Assembly: GCA_002430835.1 (NCBI GenBank)
Contig: DJDA01000019.1
Location: forward strand, 1 to 17,527
From: Brevundimonas sp. UBA5936
GTDB lineage: Bacteria > Pseudomonadota > Alphaproteobacteria > Caulobacterales > Caulobacteraceae
DNA: 17,527 bases
Direction: 5' to 3'
The notes under the pieces were generated by a model. That model saw only the letters and a list, made by a program, of their open reading frames with translations, made no database searches and had not been told where the DNA came from. Shown piece after piece: positions 1 through 8,517 of this stretch; position 1 is the first letter of the stretch; the number at the start of each line of letters is the position of its first letter. A program made the position numbers and the translations under genes.

Positions 1-758
1 GGCGGGGGCGGCGGCGGCGGGGGAGCCGCCGGCTCGGCGCCGAACGCATAGCGCAGGCCCAGCGTCACGGTGTGCGACTGGTCGTAGTCGCCTTCCAGGG
101 TGCCGAAGGCCGGACCGGCCGACTGGGTGGTGTCGAACTCGGCGTCGCCCGTCAGGTAACGGTACGTCAGGTCGATGTTGGCGCGGTCGCCCACAGCCCA
201 GGCCAAACCGGCGATCGCCTGAGCGGCGAACTTGGTCGAGCTGTCGTCAGCCGTGAAGGTGACGCCCGGGTTCTGGCGCAGACGGCCGATCGTGTCGACG
301 TTGACGCGGTTCACACCGACGCCCAGGCCGACGAACGGACGGATGGTCCAGTCCGGCGAACCGAAGTCGTACAGGACGTTGGCCATCAGAGTCGTCGACT
401 CGATGTCGCCTTCCGGCGAGTGGCACGGGCCGGTGGCCGGCGTCAGGTTGCACAGGCCGTTCGGGCCCGAGACAGCACGCACCTTGCCGATGTCGCCCGA
501 GCGGTAGCCGCCTTCGAGCTCCATGCGCCAGTTCGGGTTGAAACGGTAGCCGAGGCGAGCGAACGCCGCCCAGCCGTCGTTGACTTCCCAGTTCCAGTGG
601 TGGCCGGTCGCCGACGCTTCCGTGTTGATGTCGTCGATGATGTGGTAGCCGGCGTCGATCGCGCCGTACCAGCCATCGGGCTCAGCCGAAGCAGCGCCGG
701 CCGACAGGGCCAGGGCGGCCGCTGCGCTCGACGCCAGGATCAAACTCTTGACACGCAT
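1..758 (-). CDS. OmpA-family outer-membrane beta-barrel protein, 3' end cut by window edge
   Basis: The gene starts at ATG 758-756 on the minus strand and runs off the left edge, giving about 252 residues. Residues 1-25 form a clear signal peptide ending ASA, followed by EPDGWYG. The mature part alternates aromatic and polar residues as an eight-stranded OmpA-type barrel does (for example GWYGAIDAGYH, FARLGYRFNP, IDLTYRYLTG) and closes with a strand like VTLGLRYAFG. Two cysteines (C103, C112) lie in one predicted surface loop and may form a disulfide. The visible end is Pro/Ala-rich (AEPAAPPPP), the usual linker to a peptidoglycan-binding OmpA domain, which would lie outside the window. It probably ties the outer membrane to peptidoglycan. 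A GGAGGG ribosome-binding site sits nine bases before the ATG. The family call is firm; the C-terminal domain is inferred. Confidence 0.85.
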   Translation of the reverse strand, partial: MRVKSLILASSAAAALALSAGAASAEPDGWYGAIDAGYHIIDDINTEASATGHHWNWEVNDGWAAFARLGYRFNPNWRMELEGGYRSGDIGKVRAVSGPNGLCNLTPATGPCHSPEGDIESTTLMANVLYDFGSPDWTIRPFVGLGVGVNRVNVDTIGRLRQNPGVTFTADDSSTKFAAQAIAGLAWAVGDRANIDLTYRYLTGDAEFDTTQSAGPAFGTLEGDYDQSHTVTLGLRYAFGAEPAAPPPPPPP

Positions 759-767
759 AGGATGCGG

Positions 768-773
768 CCCTCC
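768..773 (-). promoter_or_regulatory. Ribosome-binding site of the OmpA-like gene
   Basis: On the minus strand these bases read GGAGGG, nine bases before ATG 758-756. This fixes the start and agrees with the signal peptide beginning there. Confidence 0.7.
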
Positions 774-785
774 GAGGTCTATTGA

Positions 786-811
786 CAGGTGGGCGACTAG
801 AAAGTCACCTG
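786..811 (-). promoter_or_regulatory. Bulged inverted repeat in the leader of the OmpA-like gene
   Basis: The outer arms CAGGTG (786-791) and CACCTG (806-811) are perfectly complementary. Inside them ACT (796-798) pairs with AGT (803-805), leaving a four-base bulge and a four-base AGAA loop (799-802). The element lies 28-53 bases before the start codon and outside the ribosome-binding site. It could be an mRNA 5' hairpin, as in long-lived porin transcripts, or an operator. No uridine run follows, so it is not a terminator. Function is inferred. Confidence 0.35.
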
Positions 812-998
812 CCGCGTCCCTACCAGCGTTGCCATTTCTGGTCGAGCATAAAGGCATCAAAGCCACAGGTAATTTGAGAAGAGTGGCTCACGCGCTACAG
901 AAATAAACAGAGGGTAAACGCCAAGCGCGCCTGCCCTCTTGACCTGCCGCCCGCCCTGTCGTCCACATCCGCCCAATTGCGACGACCTGTTGGACACC

Positions 999-2321
999 AT
1001 GGCTTCCATCTGCATTGACGGCTTTAATCTGGCGCTGGCGAAGGGATCGGGCATCGCCACCTATGGCCGGAACCTGCTGATCAACGCGCGCGAAATCGGT
1101 CTGGGAACCCAGGCCCTGTACGGCCCGCCCGCGCCGCGCCGCGCCAGCAACGTCGTCAATGAAACCGCCCTGACCGACGCCGAACGTCCGCCCGAAAAGC
1201 TGAACCGCAAGAAGAAGATGCAGCGCTTCCGCGACACCTACATGTCGCGTTTCGGTCGTGAGGCCCACGCTATCCTGCCCTCAGGCGAGGTGATCTGGCC
1301 CAGCCGCGGCGGGGGTCGCCCGGCCGTGGATCGTTTCTGGGCTGCGCAGAACCTGTTCCAGAACGCCAACCGCTGCTTCGCCGCCTATGGCAAGGAAACG
1401 CCGGTCCGCTTCGAAGCGACCGCTGACGCCCCCGCGCCCGATGTGATGCACTGGACGGCGACCCTGCCGCTCTACGCCAAGGGCGCGCCGAACATCTACA
1501 CCATCCACGACCTGATCCCGCTGCGCCTGCCGCACACCACGATGGACGACAAGGCGGTGTACATGAAGCTGTGTCAGGCCGTGGCCGCCCGCGCCGATCA
1601 CATCGCCGTCGTCTCTGAAACCACGCGTCAGGACGTCATCCGCCTGCTGGGCGTGTCCGAGGACCGCGTCACCAACACCTATCAGGCCGTCCACCTGCCG
1701 ACGACGCTGACGGAACGCAGCCAGGCCGAGGTGGAGCTGGAGCTGGAAGGCGTCTTCAACCTGGGATGGAAAGACTACTTCCTGCATTTCGGGGCCATCG
1801 AGCCCAAGAAGAACCTGGGCCGGATCGTCGAGGCCTATCTCGCCTCGGGCAGCAAGACGCCCCTGGTGATCATCGGCGGCCGCGCCTGGCTGGACGAGGG
1901 CGAGACCGCCCTGCTGAACCAGGTCAAGCGCGACGGCGGCCCCAGCGCCGACCGTATTCGCCAGTATGAATACATGCCCTTCTCCATGCTGATCAGCCTG
2001 ATCCGGGGCGCGAAGGCCACGCTGTTCCCGTCCCTGTATGAGGGCTTCGGCCTGCCGGTGCTGGAATCCATGGCCCTGTCGACGGCGGTGCTGACCTCAA
2101 CCGGCGGCTCCCTGCCCGAGGTGGCCGGCGACGCGGCCGTCGTGGTCGATCCCTATGACGTCCAGGCCATCACGCGCGGCATCCAGGCCCTGGACGCCGA
2201 CGAGGCCCTGCGCGCCGATCTGCAGGCGCGCGGCCTGATCCAGGCCGGGAAGTTCACTCCCGAAGCCTATCAGGCGCGGCTGCGGGAGCTGTACGCCAAG
2301 GTCGGCCTGGCGACGACCTGA
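999..2321 (+). CDS. Family 4 glycosyltransferase (GT-B fold)
   Basis: This 440-residue protein has the two-lobed GT-B layout. The N-terminal Rossmann lobe opens with ICIDGFN and a glycine-rich acceptor loop GSGIATYG (residues 16-23). A central IHDLIPL (159-165) is typical of mannosyl- and rhamnosyl-transferase-like members. The C-terminal lobe begins with FGAIEPKKNL (264-273) and carries the EX7E motif of retaining GT4 enzymes (EGFGLPVLE, E348 and E356), which binds the nucleotide-sugar donor. It most likely adds a sugar to a surface-polysaccharide chain in the cytoplasm; the specific sugar cannot be told. ATG 999 is preferred to an upstream in-frame TTG at 939, because the extra 20 residues (Pro/Cys-rich) do not look like part of the family and the protein core begins right after ATG 999. 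The gene ends three bases before cysD, implying co-expression. Confidence 0.88.
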   Translation: MASICIDGFNLALAKGSGIATYGRNLLINAREIGLGTQALYGPPAPRRASNVVNETALTDAERPPEKLNRKKKMQRFRDTYMSRFGREAHAILPSGEVIWPSRGGGRPAVDRFWAAQNLFQNANRCFAAYGKETPVRFEATADAPAPDVMHWTATLPLYAKGAPNIYTIHDLIPLRLPHTTMDDKAVYMKLCQAVAARADHIAVVSETTRQDVIRLLGVSEDRVTNTYQAVHLPTTLTERSQAEVELELEGVFNLGWKDYFLHFGAIEPKKNLGRIVEAYLASGSKTPLVIIGGRAWLDEGETALLNQVKRDGGPSADRIRQYEYMPFSMLISLIRGAKATLFPSLYEGFGLPVLESMALSTAVLTSTGGSLPEVAGDAAVVVDPYDVQAITRGIQALDADEALRADLQARGLIQAGKFTPEAYQARLRELYAKVGLATT

Positions 2322-2324
2322 GCC

Positions 2325-3245
2325 ATGCCCGCCCCCCTCTCGCCGCAACGCCTGAGCCATCTTGAACGGCTGGAGGCGGAAAGCATCCACATCCTGCGCG
2401 AGGTGGCGGCCGAATGCGCCCGCCCCGTGCTGCTCTATTCGATCGGCAAGGATTCCGCGGCGCTGCTGCACCTGGCCCGCAAGGCCTTCTATCCAGCCCC
2501 GCCGCCCTTCCCCCTGCTGCATGTCGACACGACGTGGAAGTTCCGCGCCATGTACGCCCTGCGCGACCGCATGGCGGACGAAAGCGGCGCGCGCCTGATC
2601 GTCTATCGCAACCCCGAAGCCGAGAGCCGGGGCATCAATCCGTTCGACCACGGCTCGGCCGTTCATACGGACCTTTGGAAGACGCAGGGGCTGAAGCAGG
2701 CGCTGGACCTGCACGGCTTCGACGCCGCCATCGGCGGGGCGCGACGCGACGAAGAGGCCAGCCGCGCCAAGGAGCGGGTCTTCTCCTTCCGCGGCCCCGG
2801 CCACCGCTGGGATCCGCGCCGCCAACGTCCCGAGCTGTGGAACCTCTATAACGCCCGTGTTTCGCCGGGCGAGAGCATGCGCGTCTTCCCCCTGTCGAAC
2901 TGGACCGAGTTCGACGTCTGGGACTACATCGCCGCCGAGAACATCCCCGTCGTCGACCTGTATTTCGCCGCCCCGCGCCCCGTGGTCCGGCGCGAAGGCT
3001 CGCTGATCGTGGTCGATGACGAGCGGATGCGTCTGCTGCCGGGCGAAACCCCGGAAATCCGCACCGTGCGCTTCCGCACCCTGGGCTGCTACCCCCTGTC
3101 CGGCGCCATCGAGAGCCAGGCGGCCGACCTGGAGGCGATCATCGCCGAGATGCGCGCTTCTCGCACCTCCGAACGTCAGGGCCGGCTGATCGACCGCGAC
3201 CAGGCCGGGTCGATGGAACGCAAGAAACAGGAGGGCTATTTTTGA
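2325..3245 (+). CDS. cysD: Sulfate adenylyltransferase subunit 2 (CysD)
   Basis: A full-length (306-residue) CysD, the catalytic subunit that joins sulfate to ATP to give adenosine 5'-phosphosulfate (APS) and pyrophosphate in the cytoplasm. It belongs to the PP-loop ATP pyrophosphatase group: the PP-loop is SIGKDSA (39-45). Other family hallmarks are GGARRDEEASRAKER (137-151), the FPLSNWTEFDVWDYI segment near 188-202, TLGCYPLSGAIES near 252-264, and the conserved tail ending MERKKQEGYF. It needs the GTPase CysN, encoded directly downstream. Its ATG is three bases after the glycosyltransferase stop and its stop overlaps the cysNC start, so the three genes look translationally coupled. APS can serve assimilation or, through PAPS, sulfation; the neighbours here favour a role in polysaccharide sulfation, but that is inference. 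Confidence 0.96.
   Translation: MPAPLSPQRLSHLERLEAESIHILREVAAECARPVLLYSIGKDSAALLHLARKAFYPAPPPFPLLHVDTTWKFRAMYALRDRMADESGARLIVYRNPEAESRGINPFDHGSAVHTDLWKTQGLKQALDLHGFDAAIGGARRDEEASRAKERVFSFRGPGHRWDPRRQRPELWNLYNARVSPGESMRVFPLSNWTEFDVWDYIAAENIPVVDLYFAAPRPVVRREGSLIVVDDERMRLLPGETPEIRTVRFRTLGCYPLSGAIESQAADLEAIIAEMRASRTSERQGRLIDRDQAGSMERKKQEGYF
3229..3235 (+). promoter_or_regulatory. Ribosome-binding site deciding the TTG start of cysNC
   Basis: AGGAGGG lies six bases before TTG 3242, inside the last codons of cysD. Its strength and spacing support the rare TTG start and the four-base overlap with cysD. Confidence 0.7.
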
Positions 3246-5068
3246 GCGCCCCCTCCCCCCAGCGCGACCTGCTGCGCTTCATCACCTGCGGCTCGGTCGA
3301 TGACGGCAAGTCGACCCTGATCGGCCGCCTGCTGCATGATCTGGGCGCCGTGCCCGAAGACCAGCTGGCGAGCATACTGGACGCCGACGGCCGACCCGAC
3401 TTCTCGCGCCTGGTCGACGGCCTGCTGGCCGAGCGCGAGCAGGGCATCACCATCGATGTCGCCTACCGCTATTTCTCGACCGCGACACGCAGCTTCATCG
3501 TCGCCGACACGCCGGGACATGAGCAGTACACGCGCAACATGGCGACGGGCGCCTCGACCGCCGACGCAGCCGTCATCCTGGTGGATGCGCGCAAGGGCGT
3601 GCTGACCCAGACGCGCCGTCACGCCCACATCCTGGCCCTGATGGGGGTGAAGCGCGTCATCCTGGCCGTGACCAAGATGGACTTGGCCGACTGGTCAGCC
3701 GAAACCTTCGCACGGATTGCGACGGAGTTCGACGCCTATGCCCGCCAGATCGGTCTGGAGGCGCGGGCCATTCCCCTGTCCGGCGCGACCGGCGACAATG
3801 TGGTCGGGCGCGGCGGCGGCGGCTGGTTCGACGGCCCCACCCTGATCGAGGCGCTGGAGGCCCTGCCTGTCGCCACGGCGGCGCCGGACCGGGCCTTCCG
3901 CATGCCGGTGCAGGGGGTCGTGCGCCCCAACCAGGATCTGCGCGCCTATACGGGGCTGATCGCCTCCGGCGCCGTGCGTCCGGGCGACGCGGTCAGGGCC
4001 GTGCCATCGGGGGTCGTGTCGCAGGTGGCGCGCCTCCTGGCGCCCGAAGGCGACCGTGACGCCGCCCTCGCGGGTCAAGCGGTCATGCTGACCCTGACCG
4101 ACGAGATCGACCTGTCGCGCGGCGACGTCCTGTGCGCCGCGTCGGACCCGCTGGAAGCCGCCGATCAGTTCGAAGCAACCGTGATCTGGATGGACGAGGC
4201 GGCCCTGCTGCCCGGCCGTCAATATGACCTCAAGCTGGGAACCCGCACGGTATCCGCCTCCGTCACCGACATCCGCCACAAGGTGAACGTCAACACCCTG
4301 GAGGCTTTGGCGGCGCGGACGCTGGAGCTGAACGACATCGGCGTCTGCCACCTGTCGCTGGGCGCCGACATCGCCTTCGCCCCCTATGAGGTCGATCGCC
4401 AGCTGGGCGGTTTCATCCTCATCGATCGGATCAGCCAGGCCACGGTCGGGGCGGGCATGATCCGCTTCGCCCTGCGCCGCGCCCACAACATCCATCGCCA
4501 GTCGATCAAGGTCGACCGCGCCCGCCGCGCCGCCCTGAAGCAACAGACACCCGCCGTGTTGTGGTTCACCGGCCTATCGGGATCCGGCAAGTCCACCATC
4601 GCCAACCTGGTCGAGGAGCAGCTGGCCGCCGAGGGACGCCACACCTATCTGATCGACGGCGACAACCTGCGCCACGGGTTGAGCCGCGACCTGGGCTTCA
4701 CCGACGCGGACCGGGTCGAGAACATCCGCCGCGCGGCCGAAGCCGCCAAGATGATGGCCGACGCCGGCCTGATCGTCCTGGTCTGCCTGATCTCGCCCTT
4801 CCGCGCCGAGCGAGCGATGGCGCGCGAGATGATGGGCGACATCGCCTTCCTGGAGGTGTTCATCGACGCCCCCCTGACGGTGGCCGAAGCGCGCGACGTC
4901 AAGGGGCTGTACGCCAAGGCCCGTCGCGGCGAGCTGACGAACTTCACCGGCATCGACAGTCCCTATGAGGCGCCAGAAAGTGCCGACGCCCACATCCAGA
5001 CCGACAAAAGGGCCGCGCCCGAAGCGGCCGAGCTCATTCTGAACGTCCTGCGCAAGACAACCCCTTAG
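3242..5068 (+). CDS. cysNC: Bifunctional sulfate adenylyltransferase GTPase / APS kinase (CysN-CysC fusion, NodQ type)
   Basis: A 608-residue fusion. Residues 1-430 form the CysN GTPase, which drives APS synthesis by CysD. It is an EF-Tu-like GTPase with P-loop GSVDDGKST (17-25), switch I region EQGITID (66-72), DTPGHEQY (89-96) and TKMD (144-147), followed by the beta-barrel domains. Residues 435-608 form APS kinase (CysC), which phosphorylates APS to PAPS: P-loop GLSGSGKST (444-452), IDGDNLRHGL (471-480), ISPFRAER (507-514), KGLYAKA (534-540) and the FTGIDSPYEAP tail. Every key motif looks intact in both halves. It starts at TTG overlapping the cysD stop (TTGA) with a strong ribosome-binding site. 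The fusion is the layout of rhizobial NodQ and is common in alphaproteobacteria. PAPS is the donor for sulfotransferases, but none is encoded in this window. Confidence 0.95.
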   Translation: MSAPSPQRDLLRFITCGSVDDGKSTLIGRLLHDLGAVPEDQLASILDADGRPDFSRLVDGLLAEREQGITIDVAYRYFSTATRSFIVADTPGHEQYTRNMATGASTADAAVILVDARKGVLTQTRRHAHILALMGVKRVILAVTKMDLADWSAETFARIATEFDAYARQIGLEARAIPLSGATGDNVVGRGGGGWFDGPTLIEALEALPVATAAPDRAFRMPVQGVVRPNQDLRAYTGLIASGAVRPGDAVRAVPSGVVSQVARLLAPEGDRDAALAGQAVMLTLTDEIDLSRGDVLCAASDPLEAADQFEATVIWMDEAALLPGRQYDLKLGTRTVSASVTDIRHKVNVNTLEALAARTLELNDIGVCHLSLGADIAFAPYEVDRQLGGFILIDRISQATVGAGMIRFALRRAHNIHRQSIKVDRARRAALKQQTPAVLWFTGLSGSGKSTIANLVEEQLAAEGRHTYLIDGDNLRHGLSRDLGFTDADRVENIRRAAEAAKMMADAGLIVLVCLISPFRAERAMAREMMGDIAFLEVFIDAPLTVAEARDVKGLYAKARRGELTNFTGIDSPYEAPESADAHIQTDKRAAPEAAELILNVLRKTTP

Positions 5069-5166
5069 CGGCAGCGCAGGCCTTGGGCGACCGAGGCGCC
5101 GCATCGACAAGCCGTCCTTGATCTGCCTATGCAATCGTGGTCCCGTGAAACGAACCGGAGAACACC

Positions 5167-6369
5167 ATGGAGCTCGTTGATCGATCAGATCGATATGTTG
5201 ACGAGAATGGGTTTGTCGATGTTCGACGCCTGATCACGGCCTATGGTCACGATGAACACGCCGCCCGCGCCGACAACTATTTCCGCGGCATCGACAACCC
5301 TTGGGCCCATGTGCTGAGGAAGCCGTTCTCCAATCTTCACGAGACCCCGCCGACCCTGTCGGGGATCTCGGCTCTGCTGCAGATGCTTCAACCCAAGCCG
5401 GGCGATGTCGTGGTCGATTTCGGCTGTGGAACCGGATGGCTTTCCCAGGCTCTGGGCCTGCTGGGATGCCGGCCCATCGGCGTCGATATCTCTGAGGAAG
5501 CTCTTTCGATCGCCCGCGCAGCCGTCGCCGAGCACCCTTATCTGTCGCAACGCGACATTCGCTTCGAAGCCATAACGGAAGGCGGCATCCCCCTGCCCGA
5601 CGCATCCGTCGATCGGGTGATCTGCTTCGACAGCTTCCACCACGTGGCCGACCAGGCGATGTACATTCGCGAGTTCCACCGCATCCTGAAGCCTGGCGGC
5701 ATCGCCGGTCTGCACGAACCCGGCCCCAATCACTCGTCCACGCCCATGTCGCAATATGAGATGCGGCAATTCGCGGTGATCGAGAACGACATCGTCGTCG
5801 AGGACATCGCCGCCATCGCGGCGGAAACCGGCTTCGAAGACTTCCGCATGGCGCTCTTCACCGACATCCCGCTGACGCTGTCGCTCGACGAATACCGGGA
5901 CATGCAAAGCCGCCCCAATCGCGCCGTCGTGGATATCGGCTCCTACTTCATCGAGAACAACAAGAACCGGCGCGTCTTCACCTTCCGCAAGCCTGGGGCG
6001 GAGCGCCTGGACAGCCGCACCCGCGAAGGCTTCTTCGGGACCATCGAGCTGGTCTCGGTCGCTGAGAACAAGACGGACTCTGTCCGCATCGCCATCACCA
6101 ACACAGGCCAGGGCAGTTGGCGGGCCTCGGGCGTCGAGCCCGGCTGTGTGAACATCGGCGTCAAGGCGTTCGACGCCGCAGGCGCCGCGCTCAACTCGGA
6201 GCCCTCGCGCATCTTCGCCGTGCCGCCGCTCGAGCCTGGCGAAAGCGCTGAAGTCGAGATCCGCATCGCCTCTACGGATCTGGCCGAAGGCGTGCATTTC
6301 GAGATCGACCTGGTCGCGGAACAGGTCGCCTGGCTCAGCGTCCTGGGCGCGCCGACGTTGAAGTTCTAA
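5167..6369 (+). CDS. SAM-dependent methyltransferase with C-terminal beta-sandwich domain, polysaccharide-associated
   Basis: A 400-residue, two-domain protein. Residues about 60-200 form a class I SAM methyltransferase: motif I VVDFGCGTG (82-90), the acidic end of strand 2 in GVDIS (105-109), DRVICFDSFHHV (129-140) and HRILKPGGIAGLHEPGP (161-177). Residues about 280-400 form a separate all-beta region with INTG-like, PPLEPGESAEV and EIDLVAEQVAWL patterns, resembling Ig-like domains found at the end of bacterial glycan-modifying enzymes. It probably methylates a sugar of the surface glycan and uses the C-terminal domain to hold the chain; the substrate is unknown. ATG 5167 follows CGGAG at a normal distance. 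It lies 98 bases after cysNC and just before the exporter genes. The methyltransferase call is firm; the C-terminal domain and the role are inferred. Confidence 0.82.
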   Translation: MELVDRSDRYVDENGFVDVRRLITAYGHDEHAARADNYFRGIDNPWAHVLRKPFSNLHETPPTLSGISALLQMLQPKPGDVVVDFGCGTGWLSQALGLLGCRPIGVDISEEALSIARAAVAEHPYLSQRDIRFEAITEGGIPLPDASVDRVICFDSFHHVADQAMYIREFHRILKPGGIAGLHEPGPNHSSTPMSQYEMRQFAVIENDIVVEDIAAIAAETGFEDFRMALFTDIPLTLSLDEYRDMQSRPNRAVVDIGSYFIENNKNRRVFTFRKPGAERLDSRTREGFFGTIELVSVAENKTDSVRIAITNTGQGSWRASGVEPGCVNIGVKAFDAAGAALNSEPSRIFAVPPLEPGESAEVEIRIASTDLAEGVHFEIDLVAEQVAWLSVLGAPTLKF

Positions 6370-6443
6370 AGACCGCGCCTTGAAGTCTCGGCGTTTTCGG
6401 CAGGAAACCCTTCGCGATTTCAGGCCGGAAGGCGAATGAAACT

Positions 6444-6471
6444 TTGCACCCCGGCACGGGTCGGCTATGGT
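6444..6471 (+). promoter_or_regulatory. Possible promoter ahead of the exporter genes
   Basis: TTGCAC (6444-6449) and TATGGT (6466-6471) are 16 bases apart, in a context GGCTATGG that partly resembles the alphaproteobacterial housekeeping -10. If real, transcription would begin near 6478, which rules out the ATG inside the -10 (6467) and favours ATG 6548 as the kpsM start. This is pattern matching only. Confidence 0.25.
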
Positions 6472-6547
6472 CCAGAAGCGTCGAGGCGGGGCTCCCCTCC
6501 TCGGCGCGCTCAGCTCCTTGCAGCGTCGCTGCGTCAACACTCGTTCG

Positions 6548-7321
6548 ATGTTCGCAAAAGCAGCCCGCCACCTGAAAATCGTCGGCGCATTGATGATGCG
6601 CGAGATGGCCACGCGGTTCGGTCGCGAGGGCCTCGGCTTTGCGTGGATCGTCGGCGAACCCTTGCTGTTCTGCTTCGGCGTCATGTTCCTGTGGGCCGCC
6701 ACCAAGCCCGAATATGAACACGGCGTACGCCTCATCCCGTTCGTCATGACGGGCTATATGTCGCTGATCCTGATCCGACACCTGATCGGAGCGCTGGCGT
6801 CGGCGCTGCAATCCAACCTGGGGCTGCTGTACCACCGCAAGGTGAGCCCGATGCATATCTTCACCTCGCGGGCCATGATCGAGATCGGCGGCACCACCGC
6901 GGCCTTCGTGATCGTCTACCTGGTGCTGCTTGCGATGGGCGAAGTGCAGCTGCCGCACGACTATCTGACGCTCTATGTCGGCTGGACGCTGCTGTGCTGG
7001 GTCAGCGTGGGCTTCGCCCTGGTGCTGACCGGACTGGCGATGCGGTACGATGTGTTCGAACGACTGATCGGTCTGATCAGCTATCTGCTCATCCCCCTTT
7101 CGGGCGCCTTCAGCATGGTGGCCTGGCTGCCCCCCGACTTCCAGAAATTCATCCTCCTGATCCCCTTCGTCCACGGGGTTGAGATGGTGCGGGCGGGCGT
7201 TTTCGATGAATTCACGCCGACGTATTTCGACGTCGGCTACGCCCTGCTATGTGGCGCGGTGTTCAATCTGCTAGGCTTGGCCATGATCGCGGGTGCGCGC
7301 GATCGTATCGCGGTCGAGTAA
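6548..7321 (+). CDS. kpsM: Capsule polysaccharide ABC exporter, permease subunit (KpsM-like)
   Basis: A 257-residue ABC-2 type inner-membrane permease, about the usual length of KpsM. The start region has the family's amphipathic entry (LKIVGALMMREMATRFGR) followed by about six hydrophobic segments near residues 31-52, 62-82, 112-131, 139-163, 172-192 and 228-249, and the C-terminal PFVHGVEMVRAGVF motif. With KpsT it moves lipid-linked polysaccharide across the inner membrane using ATP. An upstream in-frame ATG at 6467 would add 27 Arg-rich residues; neither start has a good ribosome-binding site, and 6548 is chosen because it gives the family length and because 6467 lies in a possible -10. 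It is followed after 32 bases by kpsE. The family call is firm, the start less so. Confidence 0.88.
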   Translation: MFAKAARHLKIVGALMMREMATRFGREGLGFAWIVGEPLLFCFGVMFLWAATKPEYEHGVRLIPFVMTGYMSLILIRHLIGALASALQSNLGLLYHRKVSPMHIFTSRAMIEIGGTTAAFVIVYLVLLAMGEVQLPHDYLTLYVGWTLLCWVSVGFALVLTGLAMRYDVFERLIGLISYLLIPLSGAFSMVAWLPPDFQKFILLIPFVHGVEMVRAGVFDEFTPTYFDVGYALLCGAVFNLLGLAMIAGARDRIAVE

Positions 7322-7353
7322 AGAGCCAACGATTTCCAAGGCGAAACCTCTCT

Positions 7354-8517
7354 ATGGCTGAGCAAAAGATCAGTTACGTCGGCCCTCTGAACGCTATCGA
7401 GGGCCCAAAGAAGAAGCCAAAGGACATCTGGAAACGGATTCCTCTGGGCTTCGTGCTGGTCGTCGCCCTGCCGACCCTGATCGCGGCGGTCTACTACCTG
7501 CTGATCGCCGCCCCGCTCTATGTGTCCGAGGCCCGCTTCGTCGTGCGTTCGGCCAATGTCGGCCAGCCGTCCGCCGTAGGCCTGGCCCTGCAAGGCGTCG
7601 GCTTCTCGACCGGCATGAACGACGCCTTTGCGGTGCACGAGTACATGTCGTCGCGGGACGGCCTGGCGGAGTTGCAGCAGCAGTTCGACGTCAACAAGGT
7701 CTTCGCCCGCCCCGGCTCCGACTTCATCGCCCGCTATCCGCGCCCTTGGGAGTCTCGCAGCGAAGAGAGCCTCTACAAGGCGTTCAAGCGCTTCATGACG
7801 GTCGGCTATGACGCCGGCACGGGCATCAGCACCCTGCGGGTCGAAGCGTTCGACCCCAAGGACGCCCAGAACGTCAACAAGGCCCTCCTGGCCAGCGGCG
7901 AAACCCTGATCAACCGCCTGAACGAGCGGGCGTCGAACAACGCCGTGCGCGACGCCAAGGCTGCGCTTGAACGCGCCCAGACCGAGGTCGCCGCCTCTCA
8001 GCAGGCGCTGACGGCCCTGCGCAACAACGCCCAATTCATCGATCCCCGACTGGCTGCGGCCGAAAGCTCGGGCGTCATCAACGGCCTGTTGGTGACGATC
8101 GCCCAGTTGCGCGCCGAGCGCACCCAGATCGCGGCCGAGGCGCCCTCCAGCCCCCAACTGCCGATCCTCGACAACCGCATCGCCGCCTATGAGCGCCAGG
8201 TCGCCGAGGCCCGCGCCAAGATGGCCGGAGACGCGAGTTCGCTGGCGACCAAGATCGGCCCGTTCGAAGAGCTGACGCTGCGTCGCGAGATCGCCGACAA
8301 GCAACTGGCCCAGGCCACGGCCGCCCTGCTGTCCGCCGAACAGGAAGCCCGTCGCCAGAAACTCTATCTTGAGCGCATCGTCGAGCCGAGCCTGCCGGAC
8401 AAGGCGTCCGAGCCGCGCCGCTGGCGTTCGATTCTCACCGTCCTGGCCTCGACCTTGCTGCTTTACGGCGTGGGCTGGCTGATCTGGGCCGGCATCCGGG
8501 AACATAGGCAGGACTGA
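7354..8517 (+). CDS. kpsE: Capsule export inner-membrane/periplasmic protein (KpsE-like polysaccharide co-polymerase)
   Basis: A 387-residue protein with a transmembrane segment at each end (about 30-53 and 359-381), and a long periplasmic part rich in Ala, Glu, Gln and Arg heptads (about 190-345) that should form coiled coils. The segment right after the first helix, PLYVSEARFVVRS, is typical of KpsE/BexC/WcbD-type capsule export proteins. Such proteins bridge the KpsMT exporter to an outer-membrane channel of the KpsD/Wza class; no channel gene is in this window. ATG 7354 follows an AAGGCGA-like site and begins MAEQK. A longer reading from 7249 would overlap the end of kpsM by 73 bases and add Arg-rich residues, so it was not used. 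The stop overlaps the kpsT start by one base (TGATG). Confidence 0.88.
   Translation: MAEQKISYVGPLNAIEGPKKKPKDIWKRIPLGFVLVVALPTLIAAVYYLLIAAPLYVSEARFVVRSANVGQPSAVGLALQGVGFSTGMNDAFAVHEYMSSRDGLAELQQQFDVNKVFARPGSDFIARYPRPWESRSEESLYKAFKRFMTVGYDAGTGISTLRVEAFDPKDAQNVNKALLASGETLINRLNERASNNAVRDAKAALERAQTEVAASQQALTALRNNAQFIDPRLAAAESSGVINGLLVTIAQLRAERTQIAAEAPSSPQLPILDNRIAAYERQVAEARAKMAGDASSLATKIGPFEELTLRREIADKQLAQATAALLSAEQEARRQKLYLERIVEPSLPDKASEPRRWRSILTVLASTLLLYGVGWLIWAGIREHRQD

Noticed and set aside
1..30. GC-rich short repeat at the left edge
   Set aside because: It encodes the Pro-rich linker of the OmpA-like protein, so it is coding low complexity and not a separate repeat element.
939..998. Upstream TTG start for the glycosyltransferase
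   Set aside because: The added 20 residues are Pro/Cys-rich and precede the natural start of the Rossmann lobe at ATG 999.
5069..5166. Possible terminator or promoter between cysNC and the methyltransferase gene
   Set aside because: No GC hairpin with a T-run and no convincing -35/-10 pair was seen; only a CGGAG ribosome-binding site is clear.
5185..6747. Long minus-strand open frame of 520 codons opposite the methyltransferase
   Set aside because: It is rich in Arg, Asp, Gly and His with no domain pattern, and mirrors the third-position GC of the plus-strand gene, which has clear SAM motifs.
7237..8505. Minus-strand open frame of 422 codons opposite kpsE
   Set aside because: It is an antisense shadow; the plus strand has two membrane segments, coiled coil and coupled neighbours.
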